Source: Fasciolopsis buskii (taxonomy: Eukaryota; Platyhelminthes; Trematoda; Plagiorchiida; Fasciolidae). Taken from it: a DNA stretch of 64,000 nt. Positions within the stretch are counted from its first letter, which is position 1. Each line of letters opens with the position of its first letter. The stretch covers positions 124,178 to 188,177 of the forward strand of contig LUCM01005711.1 of NCBI GenBank assembly GCA_008360955.1. Reading direction: 5' to 3'. Under the pieces are notes generated by a model that searched no databases, was not told where the DNA came from, and worked only from the letters and a program-made list of their open reading frames with translations. Below, piece after piece: positions 24,300 to 35,800 of the stretch. The translations under genes and the position numbers were made by a program.

Positions 24300-24440
24300 A
24301 CATTATCCCCTCGTTCTTTAGGTTGACTCAGCCCAACTGACAAACGAATATTAACGAACCACAGTTGCGGTTCTTCTGTGGGCTCCTCAACAAAGTGCTT
24401 CCATGTGCAGTCCTGTCGCCACAAATTGAAGGCTCGATAA
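24300..24440 (-). repeat. dispersed repeat R1, copy 2
   Basis: Shares CAGCCCAACTGACAAACG and GTTCTTCTGTGGGCTCCTC-like stretches with the copies at 10.6 and 62.7 kb. It lies immediately next to the right end of the foldback MITE. A minus-strand open frame of 116 codons (24616-24266) crosses it but has no recognisable relatives. Confidence 0.6.
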
Positions 24441-25954
24441 CTCATTGGCCCTGTGATCCAGGTGTTACCTCTGTTGCTCCCAGCCGGAACTTTGATTTGA
24501 CAGTTAGAGGAACCAATACCCCTGTGGCTAACCGCCTGATACACTGTGTGGTCATTTTGAATTGTGCCTATCTGTGGTCTAATTCTTGTTTCAAACTTGA
24601 TCGACTCTGGGATCATCTTTGCTCAGGATTTTCAAGACCGATTTCTAATGGGTATTATGATGCGAGCGGGCTGGAATTCTGGGATATCCTAGGATTTTCG
24701 TGCCTGTAACTGAATTCGTGACTTTTTGTTAGTAACAACCAGGTTGCAGTTTGATTTGCACCATTGTCAAACAGGTTGTTCAACAATGGATGAGACAAAG
24801 TGGAAGAGTTTATCACGTGATTCGAGACAAACCAACCGGTATTTTCGAATGATGATGGTCTATGTCAAACGCCCGCAAATAGGTTTGCTGACTGACAAAC
24901 GGTTAGTGGAGTTTCCTTAATTGTGAATGAAAACTTTCGGCTGTAGTCCGATCTTCCAAGGAAACGGTAACGTGAGACAATTCTTCCCAAACTGATAAGA
25001 GAAAAGCCAAGTATCGTTAAATCTTCACGCAATAATCATAGGAAAAAACCGGTATGTTTTCGGGTTTGTATGAATTAAATTGACTATCCATTCTTACTCC
25101 CGATTATCTTATACATATATATAGAATAAAATGTCCGCAAAGTTCTAATGGTTACGATGCAGAACCCTGGCCTGGTTTCCCTCAAATGTGGCCAGCAAAC
25201 ATGTGGAATTTTTGAGGTTATAAGTATTGCTTCATCTCACTTTTGCGGTTCCTTACTCGGGTTGTGCAATGTGACTCTTAAAGGCCAAGCATGGTCAACT
25301 CGATTGCCTGTTTAGTAAATCCGCTTCCCGCCAGCCTATTTCGGTTCTTCCTTGCTCGTGCATCAATCACCTTTATTGCCAAAAGATGTGTTGCACAACG
25401 AATAAGGCATTGGGATCAGTACGGTTGTCTGAATGGTAGTGCCATGTCAAAGTGCTATAGGGATCAACAAAACCGGCTACCTCACGAGCTCGTAATATTA
25501 AGCGTACGGAGATGAGCTGATTCCTTTTATCATCGTGAACAGTTCGCACGACGGACAGGCTCATTGTCGTTTTGGAGTAGAACGAGACAATGCCTTTATC
25601 CATATATCACCGTTAATTAACTTTTTTGATGTCACAGGTTGATTGCCTCAGACAAGACCTCGTACCATCCGGAACGGGTGGCCTCTTGGTGACTGGTGAT
25701 CGATTAGCGATTAGTGACGCTGGCAGAGTAGTTTGAAAAACCGGCCCGTTGCGTGAGACTCATTGAAGATTTGAATTCTTACCATGATTTTCGTCAGAAA
25801 GCTTTGCTTTTGACTTTCATTCACTGGGATTTGCGAGTAGAAGCGGAGATCGAACGGCTCGACCAATCCTGGAGCTGGAAGCATGAAAACTACATTAGAT
25901 CTCAGTAGTAACGGATTTATCGTGTTTTTCAAATAATTCATCAATTCACCAAAA
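24441..25954. other. no gene recognised
   Basis: Short open frames only; no repeat family shared with the rest of the window was recognised. Confidence 0.45.
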
Positions 25955-26110
25955 AAATGGGCACCGTCTAATGACTGAGACATTCGACTCGCAATCACTC
26001 ATCCAGGGTTCGAATCCCAGATAGGACTTGATGGAGATGCACAAGGATGAAACCGCCATACAGCTAGTGCAGCCGTGATCTCTTAACGGCTAATGCGGTA
26101 TTGGAACGGC
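25955..26110 (+). mobile_element. tRNA-derived SINE with hammerhead-like core, decayed copy
   Basis: A pol-III type promoter can be seen: an A-box-like TCTAATGACTGAGAC and a perfect B box GGGTTCGAATCCC (26006-26018). Behind it comes TTGATGGAGATGCACAAGGA followed by TGAAAC (26028-26053). This aligns with the CTGATGA...GAAAC core of the copies at 31.3 and 61.2 kb, with the first box damaged. The anticodon arm does not make a normal tRNA, so it is a SINE remnant and not a tRNA gene. Confidence 0.5.
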
Positions 26111-27902
26111 ACGGTGAATCAAATGAAAAAGCACGTACTAGACCATGTACATCCGGGACTCGCCAATTTCGGGTGCTAAATAGGGGGAAGAGGGCAGGAT
26201 AAAAAATTTCACAGCTCTGCCGGACCAACAAGAAGACCAATTCAAAATTTATATTCTTCGCTTTTCTATGCCAATTGTCGAGATACCGATTGAATGACCA
26301 GACCGACAAATCCACACGCCGAATATCGAGGCCCAGTTCAATGGAGATGAAAATAATTAGCGACTGGTTCCAAACAAAATTATCTCAGTGCACTTTTTCG
26401 CACAAATTCTGTCCGAAGGGACCTCCCGCATTGATGTCGTGTTCTGTCTGTACCACTGTGCTTACAATTGTTCAACCCATTACAACGAAGATAGCCTGTA
26501 ACTTAGACCCTAAATGTACTGTGTAAGCGGACCGGGGAATTCAGCATCAAACACGAACCACAGAAAGACGACTGCTGCGAGGCCGGTGATTTCCCGTCGC
26601 TTAACAATCTTCACTAAGTTTCGAAAAACGTGAAATTTGGTTCTGTTTTTGCAAAGGCAGAGATCGCAGCATGAGCCAGTCCTATTTGTCTTTGCGAAAA
26701 CGTGCGGAAAACTTGTTGTTGTATATCTGCGCCAAACTGCCCGTGGTAGGGCAGCCTTGAATTTGAGATATGCCGAAACTGGTTGCGTTGGCAACTGAAA
26801 TCAGTTTATGTGGGTGGATGATAAAACAGAAGGGACAATGCATCATTTGAGATTGACGAAAAAGTTGTCTCTAACATTTGTGCATGGATATTTTCACATA
26901 TTTATTCACATTTAGTTGAAAAAATGTGTCGACGATCAAAATCAAATCCACGACCAAAGTTTCGGACTGAACTTGATCCAGCTGGACCAGCATTATCAAC
27001 CGTATTTTCAATGATTTCGTGAAACTGTAGTCATAATGCCCATATGGTTAGCTGGTATTTTGTAAATAGTTGACTATTTTCGGAAAATCAACGAATGATC
27101 ACGTGAAACTATATACAGACAGGGTACATCAGCATAAATAGGAACGGTTTGATGTTAAATTTGCACATATTTCAGCATTTTAACAAACAGCACACCACAT
27201 GGTTGTCAAACACAGACAGACTTGGTGCTGAAACACCACTGGAAAACTCTTTCGCCACTCTCGTAATCACCGGAACGTTGGAATGTGAATGGAGTCCTTC
27301 TTTCCCCAGCATGTATACCGAGTTCATTGCATTTAAGATTTTCGCAGCTCGTGAAATCGTTTCAGTATAGTTCATTTGCGGTCATTCGTGTTCGCGAATG
27401 TGAACACGAATCCGGTAGTTTTGTTCATTGTGTTTGAATTTCGGGCTTAGGTAGACAATTTTATATACTCCTGGTGAACTAATGAACTTCGTTCCTTCCC
27501 TCTTCTTAATAGACTCACGTGTAAGGCATTTGTAAAGTTGGAATACATTTATTTCAAATGTAAACGGCTTTATGGTCGATAGGTGAGATTAGCAAATATT
27601 CCGATTTTTACGACGATTCGTTTCTGAATCGAATTTCGAAGTGACTTCGTCTTTGTAGAAAACTAATGAGAGTGACGTGGGGAAGTTTGTGAACTGCGGT
27701 CGCTGGTTGCAATTGGTAAGCGCACGGCATACAAGTGCTCTCCAGTAGGTACGGCTGTGTGGATAGATCTCGTTTTTGTAAAGTAGGTCATTTTTTGTAC
27801 AAACAAGGATATTCCAAAAGCACTTCTTTAATTATTATTATCAAATAAATACGTCGAACCAGCTGAAGTGTAACAATTAGATTATGAAGCAAAATAATTA
27901 TC
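26111..27902. other. no gene recognised; tRNA-like trace near 27.7 kb
   Basis: At about 27690-27760 (+) an A-box-like TTGCAATTGGTAAGCGC lies in a sequence resembling the 5' half of a tRNA, without a clear B box. The rest shows only short random open frames. Confidence 0.35.
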
Positions 27903-27954
27903 ACCCGGTCCATACCGGGTACTGGCCATGATCAGGGAAAATCACCCTGATCAT
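27903..27954. repeat. two adjacent perfect hairpins
   Basis: ACCCGGT (27903-27909) pairs with ACCGGGT (27914-27920) over a 4-base loop. Eight bases later ATGATCAGGG (27928-27937) pairs perfectly with CCCTGATCAT (27945-27954) over a 7-base loop. The pair is not followed by a T tract, so it is not a bacterial-type terminator. Function unknown. Confidence 0.8.
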
Positions 27955-28447
27955 ACCGGTTTGTTCATCAAAGTCAAATGAAAAAACAGTTTGCAACGCA
28001 CCCATGAATGCTGATGGTAATAGTAACAGCAACGATTAAGAATGTCTTCTGTCAAAGGTGGTCCCATTACATCTGAAAAGCGATCTTACTATACATACTA
28101 AAGTACCACAAAATAAAACTTGTATTGAATGCATCATTTTTCAAGTTTTTCATTTATTTTTTATGAGCGCTGGTATTCCTTGGACAGTACAGAATGCCAC
28201 GGATCCTAACAGTCGTTTCACGTGTTAACGTGATCCCAATCTCTGCCCGATCCAATAGGGCGATAAAGTTACGCGAGCTCATCTGCCGTTACACGAAACC
28301 GCACCGATAATCCCGCACGTGTTTCCCACTCTTTGTTCACCCGTTGGGCAATCTGACGTGACCACGTCTGTGGCCTACTGATGATGAACGTAGATCACAT
28401 GTGCTGGTTTCAATTGTGCAAGTTGTTTCATTTACTGTGCCACCAAG

Positions 28448-28449
<2 letters not shown>

Positions 28450-28479
<30 letters not shown>
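28450..28479. repeat. (GT)n microsatellite
   Basis: About fourteen GT units, creating a Thr/His repeat frame on the minus strand that is not a gene. Confidence 0.95.
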
Positions 28480-28480
<1 letters not shown>

Positions 28481-29212
28481 CTGTACGTGTATGAGTGTGA
28501 TGATCGTGCGAGCAAGCAAACACACCAACTACGTCTGCGATGGTGTTGGCCTTTGATAATGGTGGTTTGGTGACTGGGGCTACGTTCTGGCGCAATCAAT
28601 TCCAGGCTGGATGAGCGGTCACCCGCATTCTTCACAAACAATTACGCATCACCGAAACCCTTCCACTTTGGCCTGAAATCACCACCCCCTACGACTCAGC
28701 TGTACCACAGCGATCACAGTTCACCGCTATTCATACCCGGACGTCGATGAGCTAAATAAAGGATTGGCACGGAAATAGCACACCATACCGTTGTTATTTT
28801 GGTGGTGAGCGGCTGACTTGGTCTACCGAATTCCACGTGTCCTGGTGAGAATCTACACATTTGTACACGCACATGTGAAGTTTGTATCCACACTCATTGT
28901 CACGTGATTTTGCCGGCGAACTAGGGAACCGGCTTCAGTTCCAACTGGTGGGGGGACCCCGGGGACTGAGTGTGAGCGAAAACCAGTGTACGAGGGTGAG
29001 TGGGTTGAGGTTGTCGAAGTGATCATGGGAAAACTTCAGTCGTGGACCAATCAGGAGAACACAGGTGTCGAACACGTCGCAATCCGATTCAGTAACCCCC
29101 ACTTTGGTTGTCCGGCCTACATCTCGGATCTCCAGCTGGGGGTTTTATGCGACCATCATGAGCCATAGTGCACACTGTTGTGAACATGGACGTCTGGCCA
29201 AAATCTGCATTA

Positions 29213-29235
29213 CACACACACACACACACACACAA
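29213..29235. repeat. (CA)n microsatellite
   Basis: About eleven CA units. Confidence 0.95.
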
Positions 29236-29764
29236 CGTTCTTTCGCGTGTGCAGAAAAGAAAAAGAGCCAAGCGGTAAACCTTATCCATTTGGCTCAAGC
29301 CATTGCTGCATCCTGCACAAATCAAACTGTGATCGAGTTAACTAACTGATTGGAAGTGCAACTAATCCATTCGCCAACAGTCTTCGATGTACAGAATGAA
29401 ACCATCTGGTTTTGAAAAGTCTGAATTGCAAATCTCGGACTTGCTCCAGGTGAAAACAGTAAGTGATTAATTAAACCAAATGTATGAATATGAACGGTTA
29501 TTTTTACTAATGTCAACATGATAATTTAGCTATTAATTGTATGCCTGAGGCTATTGCGCATTTATTGTATATGTCTGTCTCGGGTCTCGCGAAACCATGA
29601 ATCTACCAACAGATTGGCGTATCTTCTAGACAAGCTTTGTCCTACAAATAAAACAAAAGCTGATCGTTACTGGGATTAAGTTGTTACCTGCTATAACTAA
29701 CGATTAATTATTACAACCCCGGCTTTCCTTAAGTCATCTGGTTTTCTTAAAAACAAGATGTTTA

Positions 29765-29911
29765 TTTTAATTGTGACTGATATGATATAAATAACACAGC
29801 ATTATTGGTAGATGTAATGTACCAACGTTTCGACGACTGTGGATAGTCTTTTTCAAGGCAAGTTTTGCAATCAAACAATGCTGTTGTTAACATTATATCA
29901 TTCACAATTAA
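29765..29911 (-). mobile_element. palindromic element with hammerhead-like core, copy 1
   Basis: Two long inverted arms, 29765-29808 and 29870-29911 (left arm containing TTAATTGTGACTGATATGAT, right arm its imperfect reverse complement), flank a core. Read on the minus strand the core is CCTTGAAAAAGACTATC, then a short hairpin, then GTCGAAACGTTGG (29860-29822). The order (TGA-rich box, stem-loop, CGAAACGTTGG) is that of the hammerhead ribozymes known in Penelope-like retroelements, but the canonical CTGATGA box is not intact. The same core recurs at 55.0 and 46.9 kb. Probably a non-autonomous relic of a Penelope-like terminal repeat. Confidence 0.55.
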
Positions 29912-31239
29912 GACCAATACATGGGGCATCGATTTTTCAATGCATTCATTAAGTCATTTGGTCAAGATTTTTATTTTATCAAAGAGCGATTACCACGGGA
30001 TTAGATTCCAATTGTCAGTAGGGAACGGGTTTTTCTGATGTCCAGGCTTAGGTCTGAAGATTGCTTTTTTCATCTGTTTTAAGTAACCTTGTTTAATAAG
30101 GGTAAAAATGAAACGAAGTTTGCCTTACTAACCGGTTAGCTATGATCACTTATCCATAGCTCGTATCACGTCTTGTTCTAGTTGTTCTCGAATGTTTGCT
30201 TTCAGTCGGCCATATTTTATCATCCTGAAAACCCATGTCTTTCGTGACTTATTTATGACTGGCTTAGTATTATCTCTATTATTTATATACCGTGTTCGGA
30301 AAGCTCCATTCACTTCAAGTTGCCGTTAGTGATGGTCCCCTGAACAGCGTTTTGAACTCCTGTTTCCATTTGTATCTCTCGATATGATTCAGATGAGAAC
30401 CGAGAAACTTTTTTGTGATTTTGAATTACTGGCCGTACGAAGATACAGCCGACAACTAGCTTCCTTTGACCACTGTCACTTGATGAGTTCTACTTGTTCC
30501 AGTTGTTGGAATTCCTATCAGAAACAATTTTAAACTAAGTCAGGAAAATTCATTCAGTAATGCTATTTCGGAGACTGCATTTTGTGCAAAAACATGAACG
30601 AAATTTGTTCACGAGAAAATTTTCCTGACCCGGACTTTACCTAGGCAATCTCGAGATCGTGCACACGTTCTCACCGCGTCCCCAACGCGGAATTGTCGAA
30701 CTGGTGCCCTGATAACAACGAAGGGAAATTCGGTATAAGATCGTTTGAATGACCGTGACAGACTTGATGTTGGAAGAAAGTACAATGTGGTCCACACCTC
30801 GAATTTCACATGACTGGTACTCTATGGTGGTGATCATGAGACATACTCAAGGCTGCGTCATTCGATTCTTATGTACCGGTGGGAAAGGCCGCCTGAATTC
30901 GACGAACTGGAATTTATTATTGTCTAAATGGTGACATCAGTGCTGGGTTAAATGATGCAATGGGATTTTTACTAAGAAGACTATTCAAATGCATTCCAAG
31001 GACTGATTACGAAAACTTCTCGAGTTGCCAAATTTGTCGTTGGTGTAAGCTACGCAAAATCCCGTAATGTATGTGGTTGTCATTTGGCTGTGACTTGGCT
31101 ACGTATTGTTTATTCATGGTCCATGTCCATGGGTCGAGTGCACATGGAAACCCAATCGGGTTGGTGGATCGAAAATCTCAATTGGATGCCATACTCCAAT
31201 AATAAGACCAGTTCCAACGTAGATGTACTCATGAATTAA
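29912..31239. other. no gene recognised
   Basis: Only short open frames; no repeat recognised. Confidence 0.45.
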
Positions 31240-31440
31240 CAATTGATTCGTCATGCATTGTCAGCATCCAACTTGTCATTGAAAATCCCCAAAGGTAATG
31301 TACGGCTGTTTCATTCTTGTCAGGAATCATCAGCAGTGCATATCCACCGCGCCGGAACTGGTACGCGAACCCGGAGCGAACGACTGTAAGTCGTAGACCC
31401 TAGACATTACGCCACTCTACATGGTTCTCAACCGTCCATT
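31240..31440 (-). mobile_element. tRNA-derived SINE with hammerhead-like ribozyme, copy 1
   Basis: Read on the minus strand: an A box around GTGGCGTAATGTCTAGGGTC (about 31420-31401), a B box CCGGGTTCGCGTACC (about 31377-31363), then GGATATGCACTG followed by CTGATGA (31333-31327), a short stem-loop ATTC/GAAT, and GAAAC (31312-31308). The segment just before CTGATGA (TGCACTG) can pair with CAATGCA at 31260-31254 to make stem I, and CAGC after GAAA can pair with GCTG (31268-31265) to make stem III. The layout of tRNA-like promoter plus hammerhead is that of schistosome Sm-alpha elements. The base expected to be U at the cleavage site reads A, so this copy may be inactive. Confidence 0.75.
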
Positions 31441-32699
31441 TGAACATCCTCACTAAATGGTGTGGCGCTTTTATCAGTCACAGGATTTTGCACCAGATAA
31501 GCGACTCCCTCTGGAGGACCAAATTTTCTGTAGGAAGAGAAGGTATTGAAGACACGTACAGCTTTGCAATTTCACAGTTCAGGAAATTTAATGTGCGTTT
31601 CCAAGAAATTACACAAATGCTGTCAACATCCGACTTGGTTCAGTTTGTGAACAGTACGTTCCGAAGCTACCGTTGACAACTGGAAGCACAACGGACATAG
31701 TAGGGTCATTTCCTACGAATTGTTCGTTCTCTGTGACGGATCCTATTATTTTTTGGGACTGTTCGGTTGCGAAACGTCAGTTTTTACCCAGACTTTGTCT
31801 ACTCATTTCGAAAAGGTTCTCAAAACTTTGGGATACAAATAAGGCTCCTGCATCCAGTTAAAAGCCACGAGTTGAATCGATGGATTTTTGTCACAGAGTA
31901 TCAAACGAAACTTCGTAATACAAATCTCTTTCCAAGGAATATCGACTTAGTGCGGATTCTGTATAATCAATAGGCTTTGCTTGGTCTATAGTTAGTCGTA
32001 GATTATTAAATGAAAAATAATGTTTAACCCATGCAAACCCAGTCTGCTCCGTACAAGAAGTGATTTTTTTCGATTGGAATAGAGTCTCATTTTAATTTGA
32101 ACATTACCCGTGATCAAGACCCATCGGAATTTATCAAATTCTCATTTTCCATCGTTACCATGATTAGGTTTTTCTAGGTGTTTACTAACCAGATCAGTGT
32201 TCGGGTTAATACTTGTCCATGCGTACCCATTACTGATTGCGCATGTCTCGACCATGGTTGTTCAATCTTTCCATAAATGCGAATCGGAATTACCACTTAA
32301 CATTTGGATGTCATCGATTTCGAAACGAATATCAATCAGCAATAAAAATCAAATAACTAATGTCTTTAGACTGGGATTCTGTCTCATCCCTTCACTTTCC
32401 GTCACTATCAGTTCCGATGCATTGTACTATACACTTCATCATGTCTCTAGAACTGTAGAATTTTTTTAAAGAACAGCCATCAGTTACCCACACGGGCCTC
32501 ATTATCGAAAATCAGGAAAAAATCCCCTACAGAGAGGGCTGTTCGATACGATTCGAACACTAACAGTATGAGGCTCGAAACGAAATCAGTGTTTGGTGAA
32601 ATAGAGCCCAGTTCGGATACCGTTTGGAATCTATAGTGTCATAAACAATTGACTTCTTATTGAACAAATAAAAAGCGGTTCACAGGCGGAACTACTCTG
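31441..32699. other. no gene recognised
   Basis: Short open frames (+ 31440-31676, + 32197-32469) without family resemblance or splice support. Confidence 0.4.
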
Positions 32700-32880
32700 G
32701 CACAAATGGCCGACAGTAGTTAAGCGGATAAGGTCATGGTGTTTGGACTTGAACGTCGCGGGTTCGCATCCTCGCATCGCCAGCCAGCTTCCCCACTTGG
32801 TAGTCCTCTGTTGCGGATAGCACCCTTTCTGAAAAAAAAAACATTATTTCATTGATAAAGAGAGTAAAAAGAAACAAATA
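32700..32880 (+). mobile_element. tRNA-derived SINE family A, copy 1
   Basis: The head resembles a tRNA: A-box-like AGTAGTTAAGCGGATAAGG and B-box-like GCGGGTTCGCATCC. After the head it shares CCCACTTGG and CCTCTGTTG and the tail TTTCTGAAAAA, TTATTTCATTGATAAAG with the 36.9 kb copy. It has no protein frame and no hammerhead core, so it is a family distinct from the 31.3/61.2 kb SINEs. Confidence 0.75.
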
Positions 32881-35800
32881 CACCTGGCATAAATTAGCAG
32901 CCGACTGTTAAATGCAAATGAACTTGGGATCACGATTTAGGATTTAGAGTTTGGCAATGTATTTCCGCTGTCCCGTCTTATTTGGTAGGATTAACAAATG
33001 TAGTTAATCTCTAGTGGAGTTTCGTGAATAGTTTGTAGGTCAACGACTGCCATCCCAAGTGAACATGGCTACAGAGGTGCGATGTTGTAAATGTTCTACT
33101 GCAGCGATATCCACCAACGTCCAACCGTGTTTACAAGACTAACGTTATTATGTCAAATCGCCCTTCCTCATCATATCAAATCGCTCGTAGATTCGATTGG
33201 TACTGCCTTGCACGTGAACGCATACACAATGGTATTTTGCATATTTTGCACAGATCTGAATACAAATTGTGTCCAATCAGAATCATGAAAAAGGACGAAG
33301 TCAGTAGGCTAAAAAGAGTAAGGAAGCAATGTGTAGCGTTCACCACAAATATGCTAGTTCTTCTATTCCCCATCTCCACATCACCGACCGTTTATCGGAA
33401 TCTGTGAGCCCTCTGAGGGCTTGGTACTGTCAAATTGCCCAAACCGAAGCAGAAGATTGACTTAAGGGACCCTTCCCCGAGCCGTTGACCAAATGGTCTA
33501 ATCCACAAAGCAGCAGGAGGATCTGAGGGTCACGTAACCCACTGGGGACCTGTGGACTAGCTGTTCAGTTCATGCGACCTTCGGATGGTGCTAGATATCC
33601 TGGGTATTCAGTATACTCCTTCACCACGGACCCCAGTGAGCAAACAGTCGTGAGCTTCGCACGCCACCTGCGGTTGATTTGGAATCAAGGTTTAGCCAAC
33701 TCCCCTAGAATGATTATCAATGATCATTCAACGCAGTTCAAGGCACCGGGCGTTCACCTTCGTCCTGGCACTTTGGTAGGAACACCGCCACGAGAAGTTG
33801 ATACATAGGACTTCCTTAGCAGATGCTATCTGAGACGCCGGTCACTAGGGCGAATTTCGACAGAAGTTCAGAATGAGCAGCCTATTCGAAGCCAAAGACA
33901 CCCACTCTCGATTATGCTAAGGCATTTGGAGATCATTTCATGCGAATGCATTTTACATCCTGCGAAAGGTTTCCGAAGATCAACTCTGATTTTCACAATT
34001 TACGTACTTATAATCGCACGAAAGCCGAGAAGAGGACCACTCTAAAACACCCTATCAAGCTTCAATCAAGTAACTTGCACGGAAAGCTAAACAAACTAAA
34101 ATTGTGAAACTTAGCCACAACGGAATATTTGGCTCCTTAGCAAAATGTCCGACTAAATCATGCTGAGATCACGTACCGTGACCGCTGGGCTTCGAGAGGT
34201 CGAAGCTTTTTCTCGCCAGGTGTTTTTGAGGAGCTAGCTCAGAAACATCTTTCCAAGTATTTATAAACCTTCCAGCAAAGAGCGCACGCTATGAAAAAAG
34301 AGGAATGATACTGGCAAGCTCAGTTATTCGTTGGTTTCACAGCTTGTCACATGGATAGTTAGCCTTAAAAGTGCTTGTAGTTTTGGTCGTTCCGGTTTTC
34401 ATGCCTCAGTTACATTCTGGTAAAGCAGACAAAGCTTTAAATTGGGACAACAATGGCACTGCGGATCGATTTGCCAGACAAATAAGCGTCTAATTCGGCG
34501 CGTTTGCCTAGGTATGTTAAGTAAACAACTTGACTGGTCACTCGAAAATCAGTCAACAACTTAGTGTCAATCGCTTATCACATGCCTAGAGCTACCAAAG
34601 AATGATAGAAACAGATCACTAAGCAGACAAAATTCTTACACTCTAGGGACATTATGTGGCGATTAATTAGCGAATCACTTGCAGACTGTAGTTTAAAGTC
34701 GCACGATCTGCTTGGCTACGAACCGGGTGAACTGGCAATGCGCACACCGCGCGAAAATACCTTTGCGCGCTTCGAGTTGTGAGATTTGAGCGAAATGCTG
34801 CCTCGTGTCCAGAAGAGTCATTTGGCCACTAGGCGCAAATCCTAGTAGATAAAGTTTACATACACATGCACACACACACACACACACACACGTAGTCTGA
34901 GGTACATTTTACTGAAGCACTGTGGCGACAACCGGGGCGAGAACGCAGACTTTCAACGAGCCTCACCAGACTGGTTACCCTGATCAGAGGTCCTGTGAAG
35001 CCACCAATTTGGGAATGATAGGAGGCTTTGTCTAAGGCAGTCGCCAGCTAGTGAACTGAAATCAAACAGCCAACGGTGAGAGACAAAAGGATTCTGCGAA
35101 AACATCTGCAGATTGATGAAGCCCAACCAATCTAGGATGACAACCGGCCTGCATGCTGCGCGAACGGACCAAATTAACAACACCGGAGTTGTTATATCAT
35201 ACCCCCGATCTCCTTGGCTTCTGGATTTGAACCTAATTGAAATTACCTAGGACTGCTTGAAATGAAGGATTATGCTAACGGAGAAGTTACCAGCTCATCA
35301 AAGTTTGAAAAATGCCCGGAGCATGGTTTCGATAACAATTATCAGCAGACTGATGGGCAGTGTGACATTACCGACCATCCCATCCCATTTCTAACGATAC
35401 ACCATGGACCACGTTCCCTTTCACTAGGATTAATCAATCATCACGCGGATGGACACGTTCTCCGTTAAAAGTTAAGATCGCACGCCATTGCGGCAGGAAA
35501 ATGCAATCATTCACAGATTCCGTGTAATCACAGGTGGATCACAGTTGCCTGGGGTTCAGTTCATCCGATAGCTTATGTTCAGCTATGATTCGAACTTTAT
35601 AGTGATCTCGGTTATGAGGACTTCCGAGGTATCTTTGGTGGTGATTTGAGCTGTGACTAAACTTACAGGAACATTGACAAATATCCCCCACATGTGATTC
35701 ACAAATTTCGTAAACACATGCTTATTAGGTGTGTCGGATACGAAGCCAAACAATTCCAGAATTTGTTTCAATTTGATCGTTTCGATGGGTTTGAAGACTA

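Larger units (their letters stand above)
27955..29764. other. no gene recognised; GC-richer block with microsatellites
   Basis: 28.2-29.2 kb is richer in GC and CpG than the surroundings, has CACGTG at about 28902 and is flanked by a GT and a CA microsatellite. It could be a promoter or 5' untranslated exon, but no coding exon with splice sites can be supported. Confidence 0.35.

Noticed and set aside
27903..27954. Rho-independent terminator
   Set aside because: No T tract follows, and the DNA is eukaryotic.
33572..33808. 78-codon frame in a GC-richer block
   Set aside because: No recognisable domain, no splice signals, no repeat partner in the window.
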